From assembly GCA_902527105.1 (NCBI GenBank), contig CABZNT010000001.1:1-64000 (forward strand): 64,000 nucleotides of DNA. Direction: 5' to 3'. The translations under genes were made by a program, and so were the position numbers. Positions within the stretch are counted from its first letter, which is position 1. Each line of letters starts with the position of its first letter. The notes beneath the pieces are model-generated. The model saw only the letters and a program-made list of their open reading frames with translations. It ran no database searches and had not been told where the DNA came from. Below, in pieces: positions 1 to 10,188 of this stretch. Source of the stretch: an uncultured Prochlorococcus sp. Lineage in GTDB: Bacteria > Cyanobacteriota > Cyanobacteriia > PCC-6307 > Cyanobiaceae.

Positions 1-37
1 TTTATTTTTTTATCATAAAAAAAATATGGGAATTTAA

Positions 38-1039
38 ATGATTAAAAATAAAAATATTTTGATTACTGGAGGTAATTCAGGAATAGGTTTTTTTGCCATA
101 ATTAATTTACTGAAGACGAAAAATTATTTATATGTTGCAATAAAAAACGAATCTAGAAAGAATGAATTTCTCAGAAAAATCGAGAAATATTTTGATAAAA
201 ATTTCCTTAGTAAATTTTTAATTATTATTGAAAATTGTGATCTTTCAGATCTAGAGAATATTAAAAAAATTAAAGATTACTTTATTAGTAAAAAGATTTT
301 TGTAGATGTTCTTGTTTTAAATGCAGGATTGCAATATACAGGCTCTTTTTACCCTAAGGTATCAAAACAAGGCATAGAACTAACTTTTGCAGTAAATCAT
401 CTTGCACATTTTTACTTGGTAAATGTCCTAAAAGATTTTATTAGAGATAAAGAAGAATCTAGAATCATTATTACATCATCAGATGTACACGATCCCAAAA
501 GTTCAGGTGGCAATATAGGAAAGAAAGCGGGACTTAATAACCTAGTTAATTTAAGAAAAAAAGTAACTGGACAATTTTTAAATTTTAATGCTGATGAAGC
601 TTATAAAAATAGTAAGTTATGTAATATTTTGTTTGCTAAAGAACTTGAAAAAAAATTAAAAATTTCCTCTAGTAAAATTTCTGTAATTACTTGGGCTCCT
701 GGTCTAGTAATACCAAATGATGATCTTGGTTTTTTTAGATATAGTAAGCGTTTTAATCTCTTTGGATATTTAATTTTTTCTAAAGCTGCAAAAAATATTT
801 TAGGAATTTCTGAAAGTATAGAAAATGCTGGTAGGATACTTTCTGAAATTGTTTTTGATTCGAATTTAAATAATATTGGTTACGTTCATTTAAGTAATAA
901 ACTTATATCTTTTAAAAAACATAAATTAGTTGAAAGTAAGGTTAGTGATGAGGCAAATAATTCTGAGTTGGCATCAAAACTCTGGATTTTAAGTGAAGAG
1001 ATTTGTAGATCATTTGGCTTTGTTACTTTCAATATTTAA
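38..1039 (+). CDS. Short-chain dehydrogenase, light-dependent protochlorophyllide reductase (POR)-like
   Basis: This 333-aa Rossmann SDR has an N-terminal NAD(P) motif (TGGNSGIG), an NAG motif near residue 96 and a YxxxK catalytic pair in AYKNSKLCN. The YK-SKLCN stretch and the C-terminal SDEA...LASKLWxLSEE pattern are typical of light-dependent POR, and the length fits POR (about 330 aa). Other POR features are weak: the region after the SSDVHDPK segment is diverged. I infer a POR-family paralogue or a related dehydrogenase with an unknown substrate, not necessarily the main chlorophyll enzyme. Its 3' end overlaps the convergent mscS-like gene by 30 nt. Confidence 0.75.
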   Translation: MIKNKNILITGGNSGIGFFAIINLLKTKNYLYVAIKNESRKNEFLRKIEKYFDKNFLSKFLIIIENCDLSDLENIKKIKDYFISKKIFVDVLVLNAGLQYTGSFYPKVSKQGIELTFAVNHLAHFYLVNVLKDFIRDKEESRIIITSSDVHDPKSSGGNIGKKAGLNNLVNLRKKVTGQFLNFNADEAYKNSKLCNILFAKELEKKLKISSSKISVITWAPGLVIPNDDLGFFRYSKRFNLFGYLIFSKAAKNILGISESIENAGRILSEIVFDSNLNNIGYVHLSNKLISFKKHKLVESKVSDEANNSELASKLWILSEEICRSFGFVTFNI

Positions 1040-2047
1040 GGTTTGGGTTGGGAATGCAAACTCTATATTATTAACCGCAAATTCCTCAATAATTCTTAAA
1101 TTTATAGATTGTTGAGCTTCCATTGCGGCGAGATAATTATTTGTAGGGATGTAATAAACAAGTTCGAAATTAAGACTGAAGTCGCCGAAATCTGTGAAAT
1201 GACATCTATCAAAAGATGCATCTTTTGTCTCTTCAACTATTTTTTTAATTATTATTGGAATCAATTTCATAAGTTTTGGAGAGGTTTCATAAACAACTCC
1301 CAATTTATGCACTAACCTTCTTTTTTCCATCTGTGCGTAATTTGAAATTATTCCATTTGTTAGGGCGCTATTGCTCATTACTATTACTTCACCATTAATA
1401 CTTCTTATCCTTGATGATCGTACTCCAACTCTTTCAACCATTCCGAGGACTCCATCAGATTTTATAAACTCACCTTTTTGAAAAGGTTTATCAAGCAAAA
1501 TTGTTATATATTCAAAGAACTCCTGAACTGGATCTTTCAAAGCTAATCCTGCTCCAATACCTCCTGCACTTAGTAAAGCCCAAATAGCAGTCATTTGAAC
1601 ACCTATATTTTGTAAGAAAAAAATTGAGCCAATAGTCCATGTTAATGCTTTTATCAATGGAGTTAGTGAAGATACCATCGAACTAATTGAGGAATCATTA
1701 ATTTTCGAGGTCGATTCTGTTAAAGATCTTATTAAAACTTTGTTGAGAGCTTTTATGATGATTATTAATATAAATAATTTCAAAATATTCAATAAGACAG
1801 AGATGAAAGTTATTTCATCAGCAAAAAAATAGTCAATTGAAAAATAAAATGAGAGGAGGAAACCTATAGGTTTTATAATTCCAGAGATCACCTCAAAAAT
1901 AAAATCATCGAAATTTGTTTTTGTTCTTTTGGAAATCTTTTTAAAAAATATTTTTGAAACTTTTGAAATTATTATCGAAAATAAAGTTCCAAGAAAAAAA
2001 ATAGATATTGCCAGAAGAAAGTTTTCAGTAACTAATTTCATATTCAA
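1010..2047 (-). CDS. MscS-family small-conductance mechanosensitive channel
   Basis: This 345-aa membrane protein has about four hydrophobic segments in the first 170 residues. They are followed by the MscS pore and beta-domain signature (ALLSAGGIGAGLALKDPVQEFF, then FxKGEFIKSDGVLGMVERVGVRSSRIR). It is a short MscS member, expected in the inner membrane to release solutes on hypo-osmotic shock. It ends convergently with the POR-like gene. The family call is firm; the conducted solutes are unknown. Confidence 0.9.
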   Translation of the reverse strand: MNMKLVTENFLLAISIFFLGTLFSIIISKVSKIFFKKISKRTKTNFDDFIFEVISGIIKPIGFLLSFYFSIDYFFADEITFISVLLNILKLFILIIIIKALNKVLIRSLTESTSKINDSSISSMVSSLTPLIKALTWTIGSIFFLQNIGVQMTAIWALLSAGGIGAGLALKDPVQEFFEYITILLDKPFQKGEFIKSDGVLGMVERVGVRSSRIRSINGEVIVMSNSALTNGIISNYAQMEKRRLVHKLGVVYETSPKLMKLIPIIIKKIVEETKDASFDRCHFTDFGDFSLNFELVYYIPTNNYLAAMEAQQSINLRIIEEFAVNNIEFAFPTQTLNIESNKAK

Positions 2048-2118
2048 ATAAAACCTTAAAATTTATCTCTAATAAAATTTTAAATTATCTCTAAAAAACA
2101 AACCAGTCTTTCTTTTCT

Positions 2119-2688
2119 TTAACTCATTATTATGTTTCTAATTTCTTTAAATTCTTCTCTATCCGCAGTTTTGCATAATTCAAAAATTATTGATTCAGTT
2201 GTTGTTAAGATCGCCCCACTTTGAGTCATTCTTTGTAATGCTATTTCATGATCTACCCTATTTCGACTTCCCATGGAATCTGATATGAGAATAACTTCAA
2301 ATCCTTTTTGTAAACAATCTAAGACTGTTTGTTGAATACAAATATGCGTTTCGATCCCACAAACTATCAAATTAGTAATTTTCTTATCTTTAAGTTCTTT
2401 CAAAAAATCTTTTAATTTAGCAAGGCTGAATTCCATTTTTTCAAATTTTTTAAATTCTGCTATAGGTGATAATTCATGTATCGTTTCTCCCAATTTGAGT
2501 GGGTTTTGTTCAGATATAAATATGTTTTCATCTAAAATTTGGTAAGCATGTATTAGCTTTTTTATGTTTTTGATTATTGAATCCTTATTAAAAATTGGTC
2601 TTATTATTTTTTCCTGAATATCAATAATTATCAAGGCGTTTACTTTCGATGATAATTTATCAGAAGAAATTTCTTGATCATTCATCAT
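2119..2688 (-). CDS. Isochorismatase-family cysteine hydrolase
   Basis: This 189-aa protein shows the family fold: an Asp in LIIIDIQEKI, a Lys-containing central region, and a catalytic Cys in the segment LIVCGIETHICIQQTVLD (CGIETHICI is the family hallmark). Relatives hydrolyse amides or isochorismate. The substrate cannot be inferred. It is transcribed away from fur with about 115 nt between them. Confidence 0.85.
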   Translation of the reverse strand: MMNDQEISSDKLSSKVNALIIIDIQEKIIRPIFNKDSIIKNIKKLIHAYQILDENIFISEQNPLKLGETIHELSPIAEFKKFEKMEFSLAKLKDFLKELKDKKITNLIVCGIETHICIQQTVLDCLQKGFEVILISDSMGSRNRVDHEIALQRMTQSGAILTTTESIIFELCKTADREEFKEIRNIIMS

Positions 2689-2804
2689 TTAAATATAAAG
2701 ATACATTTAACATAATATTTTGAAGAACTTTAGTAAACATTTTAAATAAATAAGTTGTTTTACTCTCATCTAGAGTTATTATTGAGAATAGCCAAGGGTT
2801 AATT

Positions 2805-3257
2805 TTGTCATTATCCTCTCAATACAAAGTAATCACATCTCCTCTTGGTGATGGATTACATAAAGATGGGAAGAGATTAACTCCTCAGAGGTTAAAGGTT
2901 CTTAATTTATTTGAAAATATTGGCTCTGGAAAGCATCTTAGTGCTGAAGAGGTTCATGAAAAGTTAGTTAAAACAAGCTCCAAAGTTTCACTAGCAACAA
3001 TTTATAGAACTTTAAGACTTTTAGTACAAATGGGTTTGCTTCATGAATTAGAACTCAGTGAGGGTGGCCATAGATATGAATTGCTTAGTAACGACACGCC
3101 GGATCATCATCATTTGATTTGCATTAGGTGTGGAAGAACAGAAGAATTCGAAAATGATGAGGTTTTAGAGGCAGGCAAAGTTGCAGCAAAAGTTAATGGT
3201 TTTAAACTAATTGAATCCTCTTTAAATGTAAGAGCAATTTGTCCTAATTGCATTTAA
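2805..3257 (+). CDS. fur: Fur-family metal-responsive transcriptional regulator
   Basis: This 150-aa protein has the winged-helix DNA-binding part (LTPQRLKVLNLFE...SLATIYRTLRLL) and then the metal and dimerisation part: the HHHLICIRCG cluster and a second CxxC in CPNC at the end. That is the standard Fur layout with a structural Zn site. It starts at TTG (2805). Fur, Zur and PerR cannot be separated with certainty; the C-x2-C pairs and HHH fit Fur or Zur. It converges on the arsS-like gene with a 6-nt gap. Confidence 0.85.
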   Translation: MSLSSQYKVITSPLGDGLHKDGKRLTPQRLKVLNLFENIGSGKHLSAEEVHEKLVKTSSKVSLATIYRTLRLLVQMGLLHELELSEGGHRYELLSNDTPDHHHLICIRCGRTEEFENDEVLEAGKVAAKVNGFKLIESSLNVRAICPNCI

Positions 3258-3263
3258 CAGGTT

Positions 3264-4196
3264 TTAACTTAAAGACCCTCCACAACTTGACCCTGCACCA
3301 GCAGTGCATGCAAAACAATGTTCTTTTACAGCTACCCCGTAGTCAAAAGTAAATGATTCATCCAACAGATCAAAAAGTGTCTTTGGTCCTTTATTCTCTC
3401 GGAAATTTATCTGTTGGTTAAAGTCACAATCATAAATTTCTCCCAGCCAATTTACGCTAATTGTCTTTTTACACATTAGATTTTCTAAATTTTTTTCATT
3501 AAAATTTTCTTTTAGTAACTTGTAATATGTATTTAGTTTCTCTTCTCTTCTAAGAGATTCTTCATATCTATTTATTGGCATATTAGTTATTGTGTATAAA
3601 TTATTAAAAACGATATTGTATTTTTCGAATAGAATTTTTTTATAATCCTTCTCCAATATTTCCTGAGAAGGAGGAAGAATTGGGCTTACAGGATTGTAAA
3701 CAAGGTTTAATTGTAATTCATTTTCTTTCTTTCCATAGCCTAAATCATTAAGAATTTTTATGGCATTAATACTTTTTTCAAAAACGCCAAAACCCCTTTG
3801 AAAATCAACATTATTTTTTTCATAACACGGTAGGGAAGCAGTAACTATCACTCTATTTTTTGCAAGAAATTGAGGAAGATCTTCATAACCTTCTTCAAAA
3901 AAAATTGTCAAATTGCACCTATCAATAATATCAACTTGTTTTGTGTTCAAGCTGGTTATTAGGTTTTTAAATTTTGGGTGAAGTTCTGGCGCACCCCCTG
4001 TAATATCTAAAGTCTTGATTTTGTATTTTTCAATTATCTTTGGAATAAGAGATATCATTTCATTGGACATCTTTTCAGTCCTTAGGGGACTCGAATTGAC
4101 ATGACAATGCTTACAAGCCTGATTGCATTTATAACCTATATTAATTTGCAATGTTTCTATAGGTTCTTTATATATTGAGGGGAATTTTTCTTTCAT
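3264..4196 (-). CDS. arsS: Radical SAM protein, ArsS-like (arsenosugar biosynthesis)
   Basis: This 310-aa protein has the radical SAM triad near residue 29 (CNQACKHC) followed by TGGAPELHP. It ends in the Cys-rich CFACTAGAGSSCGGSLS tail characteristic of ArsS/DUF3641 proteins. In cyanobacteria the family makes a precursor for arsenosugars from methylated arsenic. No arsM methyltransferase lies next to it, so the arsenic role rests on family membership alone. Confidence 0.8.
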   Translation of the reverse strand: MKEKFPSIYKEPIETLQINIGYKCNQACKHCHVNSSPLRTEKMSNEMISLIPKIIEKYKIKTLDITGGAPELHPKFKNLITSLNTKQVDIIDRCNLTIFFEEGYEDLPQFLAKNRVIVTASLPCYEKNNVDFQRGFGVFEKSINAIKILNDLGYGKKENELQLNLVYNPVSPILPPSQEILEKDYKKILFEKYNIVFNNLYTITNMPINRYEESLRREEKLNTYYKLLKENFNEKNLENLMCKKTISVNWLGEIYDCDFNQQINFRENKGPKTLFDLLDESFTFDYGVAVKEHCFACTAGAGSSCGGSLS

Positions 4197-4236
4197 GAAT
4201 CTATTATTTATAAATTGTCATTAGAAGAAAAAAAAG

Positions 4237-5457
4237 TCAACTATTTTTTTTTAAGTTTGATCTCTCATTAGCAAGTTCAATAAACCAACTTATGTATTCT
4301 TTTGGTCCATTCTTAAAAACTATGTCAAATTTTAAATTGTCATGAACATCACTGATCCCTATTAAACCAGTTTTTTTTGTAGAGGGTCTTTCAACTTCAC
4401 CAGAACTACTATCTACAAAAATTATTTTATTCTTAATCCCAAATTCATTACCTAATATTTGTATTAATTCTAGAAAAGACCTGTCACTTCCTCCTCTTGA
4501 ATAACTTTTTTCATCATTATTTTTTTTTGATGTGACTGTGTCACCAACTCCTACAATCAGAGGCATATCTTCTTTTTGAATAGTTCTTTTGCATAAATCA
4601 ATTTTTTCCGTAACAGAATTTGGAGAGTTTCTAAAATTAAAATTTCTTCCAAAAGGAGCTTTACCAGTTTTATCCGCAATAAATTTATTTAAAAGAAATA
4701 AAACTCCAGAATCTTTAACTGCTCCTTTAATAAGTAATTGTATGTCCGTTGATCCGATATCATCTTGAGAAGAAAGTTTAATTGTTTCTCTACCATTTTT
4801 ATTACCTAAATTTGGTGAAATATGAAGGAAAAATGAGTCTTTGAGGCCTTCCGATTCAGCTTTTAAAATGATTTCATTCATCATTTTTTCAAAACTAATT
4901 TGAATAAGCTTTCTTTTATCAGAATCTTCATGAACTAAATCAAATAGACTATTGAAATTAATCGTTGGCGAGAAACGTGTTTCACATATTGATTTTATTG
5001 CGTGAAAATTGATATCCTCTTGGCTAATTTCAGGAAAAATATTCTTAACTATATAATTAAACTTTGGTCTTATTAAACTAGGTACTTTAGATAAAAAACT
5101 GAGTTCTTTTTCTGAGACTCCTTCAAAACTTATTTTACCATTACTGTCTTGATACTCTACTCCACAGGCAGCTAAACCTCTTAAATATAGTTCTTTGTTT
5201 TTAGGCTCAGTAGTGCTCCTTAAACTCCTCTCTATAATTCTGTTAACTCCTCTTGGACCTTCATGTTCCCCGCAAGTTAATACAAAGAATTCCTCGGCAA
5301 ATTCTTTTACTGCATAGATATATTTTGATTCTAATTCTCTGGTCATTGGATCTTTAACTAAAGGGATACAAACTCCGTCAATGTCTTGAATAAATAAGAT
5401 ATTTTTAGAAGAAATTAATTGTTTTTGTTCATTTAAATTACTTGCCATATATTCCAT
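4237..5457 (-). CDS. stpA: Glucosylglycerol-phosphate phosphatase-like (StpA/GgpP)
   Basis: This 406-aa HAD-superfamily-like protein opens with DIDGVCIPLVKDPMTRELE, a DxDG nucleophile motif, and has VGVGDTVTSKKN and RGGSDRSFL later on. The family dephosphorylates glucosylglycerol-phosphate to the compatible solute glucosylglycerol. The upstream synthase (GgpS) is not in this window. The divergent gene on the right is a GpsA-like dehydrogenase, which would fit glycerol-phosphate metabolism. Two ATGs nine bases apart (5457 and 5448) are both possible starts. Confidence 0.75.
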   Translation of the reverse strand: MEYMASNLNEQKQLISSKNILFIQDIDGVCIPLVKDPMTRELESKYIYAVKEFAEEFFVLTCGEHEGPRGVNRIIERSLRSTTEPKNKELYLRGLAACGVEYQDSNGKISFEGVSEKELSFLSKVPSLIRPKFNYIVKNIFPEISQEDINFHAIKSICETRFSPTINFNSLFDLVHEDSDKRKLIQISFEKMMNEIILKAESEGLKDSFFLHISPNLGNKNGRETIKLSSQDDIGSTDIQLLIKGAVKDSGVLFLLNKFIADKTGKAPFGRNFNFRNSPNSVTEKIDLCKRTIQKEDMPLIVGVGDTVTSKKNNDEKSYSRGGSDRSFLELIQILGNEFGIKNKIIFVDSSSGEVERPSTKKTGLIGISDVHDNLKFDIVFKNGPKEYISWFIELANERSNLKKNS

Positions 5458-5616
5458 ATTTAAAATTATTTTCTTTTAATTTCAATTTTCTCAGAAATTA
5501 TAAATTAAAAAACTCAATATTTTCAATAAATAATTTGCTATGGTCAAAAATTGCTTTAATGTAGATAAATGTTGGTATGGGTAAGAAATTAAAAAAATTA
5601 TCAAGAATTTCCAAAA

Positions 5617-7125
5617 ATGAAGAATAATTCCGTAGAAAACATTAAAGATGAAGAATATTTTTATTCATTGATTCAAGATATAGAGAATAGCAAAGTTGGA
5701 TTTTACAGTGTTGGTTTATATCCTGCATCACTAGCATACAATTGTGCTATGCATGGAAAATCAAAAAATATTCTCTTAGCTCCTAGGGAAGATAGAGATT
5801 TGTTAGGTGCTTTCTCAAATGATGTTATTTCTGATATGGATAATGAGATTATTGAAAAGATTAAGAAAATGGGAAATTATTCTTCAGAGGGAAAAATAAA
5901 GTCTTTTGATCTAAAAGATCTTCTCTTGAAATGTGAGATAGTTATTCTTGCTTCAAATAGTAATCACATACAAGATGATGTTAAAAATGCTTTAGAACTC
6001 AGAAAAAATTTAAAAAGAGAAAATGTGGTTCTTGGCTGTCTAGTCGGTTCTTTTTGTATTGATAATAAAAATAAAAACCCTTTTATCCTTTGTAATAAAT
6101 ATCCAAATTTAGCTTTTTTTACAGGATTTCATCGTCACGGAGCTTTACGAAATCCTAATGATAGTTTTACTGCAAATTTCTGCCATCCTGATGCGCTAAC
6201 AGCATTAATAGGAGCACGCATTTTGAATCAATTATCACCGAAAATTCAAGTTTCTCCTGGAGTTCATAATATTGAATGTCAATATATAAAATCAATAAAA
6301 AATATCTCATCGATATTTGCAGGTTTTGTAAATAACTTTCATTCCGATAAGCCAGGAATGCTCCCTACCATTAATACGATTTTGTTAACTCAATGTTTAG
6401 ATCAGGCCGCATCAGTATCAATAAAAGTTAGAAAAGAAAATAAATTAGAGAATAAATATCTTTCATTAAAAGAACTTGGTTATGGTGAAGAAATAATAAG
6501 TGCAAGGGAAATAATTAATGATAAATTTTGTGAAAAAGGAGATTATACTTTTTCTCAGTTAAATGCTGTTAAGGCTGATGTCTTAGGGAGTATGACTTTG
6601 CCAACTGAAGGAAAACCAACACGTAATTTTCAAGCAGGACAAGTTTTATCAGATATGCTTTTGCAACTCAACAGATGTCCAAAAGATGTCTCAGAATTTG
6701 TAAATTGGTGTAATAAATACTCTCTCAGTCAAGGAGGTTTAGAAGGTCTAAAATCTTTAAAATTTTGGCCAGACATTTATAAAGAATTCAAAATTAAAAA
6801 TAACAATTGTTCAATGATTAATCTGATTTATTTATGCTTTAATGCTAATTCAGAAGAAAAAAAAGAAATCTATAAGGTTTTAATTAGTTCAGAAGAAATC
6901 ACTAATTTTTGCCAAGAATCTGTGAAATCTGAATTATCTTTCGAACTAAATGAAAAATTAAAAGGAGATTATCTTTTTGATGAAAATGAAAACTTTTACA
7001 AGAAATTATTTATTGACAAAGAGCAAAACGCCCTTAAAAAAAATAAATATAGTAATAAAATTTCTAAAAAAAATCCTAGTTATATCAATGTATTGAAAAT
7101 TATTAATAAATATTTTAATAATTGA
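5617..7125 (+). CDS. Putative NAD-dependent glycerol-3-phosphate dehydrogenase-like protein
   Basis: This 502-aa protein has a Rossmann-like N-terminus (KVGFYSVGLYPASLAYNCAMHG, without a clean GxGxxG). The middle and C-terminal parts resemble the substrate domain of GpsA: an IKNISSIFAGFVN segment and then LPTEGKPTRNFQAGQ, comparable to the S-SRN-xxG region. It is much longer than GpsA (about 330 aa), with a charged C-terminal extension. Divergence from the stpA-like gene suggests a link to glycerol-phosphate or solute metabolism. This is an inference from weak motifs. Confidence 0.4.
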   Translation: MKNNSVENIKDEEYFYSLIQDIENSKVGFYSVGLYPASLAYNCAMHGKSKNILLAPREDRDLLGAFSNDVISDMDNEIIEKIKKMGNYSSEGKIKSFDLKDLLLKCEIVILASNSNHIQDDVKNALELRKNLKRENVVLGCLVGSFCIDNKNKNPFILCNKYPNLAFFTGFHRHGALRNPNDSFTANFCHPDALTALIGARILNQLSPKIQVSPGVHNIECQYIKSIKNISSIFAGFVNNFHSDKPGMLPTINTILLTQCLDQAASVSIKVRKENKLENKYLSLKELGYGEEIISAREIINDKFCEKGDYTFSQLNAVKADVLGSMTLPTEGKPTRNFQAGQVLSDMLLQLNRCPKDVSEFVNWCNKYSLSQGGLEGLKSLKFWPDIYKEFKIKNNNCSMINLIYLCFNANSEEKKEIYKVLISSEEITNFCQESVKSELSFELNEKLKGDYLFDENENFYKKLFIDKEQNALKKNKYSNKISKKNPSYINVLKIINKYFNN

Positions 7126-7218
7126 TTATTTTTCTAATTTGCTAGAAATTAAAGTTCTTAATTTATTTACTAATCTTGATTGCAGGGTTAGAATTATTAT
7201 GGTTTAAAAGGTTTTTTT

Positions 7219-7878
7219 TTGAAAAAGGAATTAACTCATCGTTCTCATGAACTTAAAGCTCTTGGTTGGAATCAAGAAGACTTAACAAGATACGAAGATT
7301 TATGGGACTACAGTCAAAGATGGGGATTAATAAATTTAGAAAGAGAAGACAGACAGTTTTTAAAGAAGGCAGAAAAGTTACTCCCAAAGATCCAAAATAA
7401 AAAGACATCCGTTAAAAAAACTATTGAAGAAAAATCTTATTATCTATGGTTAAATTTTTACCTCGATGAAATTAATATTTTTAGTAATTCTAATCTTCCA
7501 AAAAATAAATATGGTGTTTGGACACTCTTAATTGAAGAGGAAATAAAACTTCTTAAGGAATTACAACCAGTTATGGGTCTTCCAGATACTTTAAAAGCTA
7601 AGAATTTATTCGAAAATAGAAAAGAGCTTATAAATAAAGCTTTTAGCGAATTTGATGCTAAGAACAATGATAAGTGTTTCAATTTTGATGAGGTTCTTAA
7701 CAACTCTGAAAAAGATGTAGGTAAGAATTGGAAATCAATTACTGAAAAAGATCCTGAGGCTAATAAAACTTTTCCCATAATTGATTTAGCAAATATTGAG
7801 AAACTCAGATCTGCGATAAAAGAAGATTTTAGTTCCTATATGAAAGATAATTACCCCTCATTAAAAAAGGATTTATAA
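7219..7878 (+). CDS. Conserved hypothetical protein
   Basis: This 219-aa soluble, Lys/Glu-rich protein starts at TTG. It has a Trp/Tyr-rich N-terminus (ELKALGWNQEDLTRYEDLWDYSQRWG) and no membrane segment or catalytic motif I recognise. It sits between the GpsA-like gene and metY, all on the same strand but with gaps of 70-90 nt. Function unknown. Confidence 0.7.
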   Translation: MKKELTHRSHELKALGWNQEDLTRYEDLWDYSQRWGLINLEREDRQFLKKAEKLLPKIQNKKTSVKKTIEEKSYYLWLNFYLDEINIFSNSNLPKNKYGVWTLLIEEEIKLLKELQPVMGLPDTLKAKNLFENRKELINKAFSEFDAKNNDKCFNFDEVLNNSEKDVGKNWKSITEKDPEANKTFPIIDLANIEKLRSAIKEDFSSYMKDNYPSLKKDL

Positions 7879-7934
7879 ATATTTATCTTTTTTTTGTTTT
7901 TTTTTGGGACTTTTTTAAGTTAAATAGATAATAG

Positions 7935-9278
<1,344 letters not shown>

Positions 9279-9291
9279 GAAAGGAGATTTA

Positions 9292-10182
9292 TTGGCTTTA
9301 ATAATTCCTAGTAACTATCACAAGATTAGTGATGTCGAGAAAAATCATATATCTTGGATCGAACCAGAATTGGCAAAAAGACAGGATATACGTCCTCTTA
9401 GGATTGGTATTTTAAATATCATGCCTCTTGGCAAACAGTATGAATTTAACTTACTACATCCACTTGGTTTATCTCCGCTTCAAATTGAGCCAGTTTGGAT
9501 AAGGCTTAAAACTCACTCTTATAAAACATGGGATCTTAATCATCTAAATAATCTATACATAACTTGGGAAGAAGCAAATAATCCAGAACCGTTAGATGGA
9601 ATCATTATTACTGGAGCACCTATTGAGCACCTTGCCTTTGAGGAGGTTAAGTATTGGGATGAATTTGTGAAAATTGTAAATGAAGCCAGAAATTCTTGCG
9701 CGAGTACTCTTGGATTATGTTGGGCTGGCTTTGCTCTGGCTTATTTGGCAGGGGTTGATAAGCAAGTTTTTGATAGGAAATTATTTGGGGTATTCCCATT
9801 AAAAAGTCTTGTTCCTGGACACCCTTTGATGGGTACACAAGATGATGAATTTATTTGTCCTCAAAGTAGATTTGCTGGATTACCAGATTTGGAAATGGAG
9901 AATGCCCAAAAAGAAGGGAAATTGAATTTGTTGGCTTATGGAGAAAACGTTGGATATACAATTTTTGAATCTAATGATCAAAAACAACTTATGCATTTAG
10001 GTCATCCTGAGTATACGGTGCATAGAATTATTAGTGAAATTGAAAGAGACAAAGAAAAGGGAGATGTTCCTCCACCTGAAAACTTTGATCTAAATAGTTC
10101 AAAAACCGCTTGGAGATCTCATAGGAATTTGCTTTTTCAGCAATGGCTTTGGTTTTGTTATCAACAAGTTAGTCTTAATTAA
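9292..10182 (+). CDS. metA: Homoserine O-acyltransferase MetA, probably acetyl-CoA specific
   Basis: This 296-aa MetA-family enzyme has catalytic Cys143 (LGLCWAGF) and the later His-containing LGHPEYTVHR. Residue 112 in GAPIEHLAFEEV is Glu. In this family, Glu at the equivalent of position 111 selects acetyl-CoA and Gly selects succinyl-CoA, so O-acetylhomoserine is the likely product, matching MetY upstream. The TTG start is supported by an AAAGGAG Shine-Dalgarno about 7 nt upstream. Confidence 0.9.
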   Translation: MALIIPSNYHKISDVEKNHISWIEPELAKRQDIRPLRIGILNIMPLGKQYEFNLLHPLGLSPLQIEPVWIRLKTHSYKTWDLNHLNNLYITWEEANNPEPLDGIIITGAPIEHLAFEEVKYWDEFVKIVNEARNSCASTLGLCWAGFALAYLAGVDKQVFDRKLFGVFPLKSLVPGHPLMGTQDDEFICPQSRFAGLPDLEMENAQKEGKLNLLAYGENVGYTIFESNDQKQLMHLGHPEYTVHRIISEIERDKEKGDVPPPENFDLNSSKTAWRSHRNLLFQQWLWFCYQQVSLN

Positions 10183-10188
10183 CTTTTT

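Noticed and set aside
1109..1315. 68-codon frame opposite the MscS gene
   Set aside because: Shadow of the clearly conserved channel gene on the other strand.
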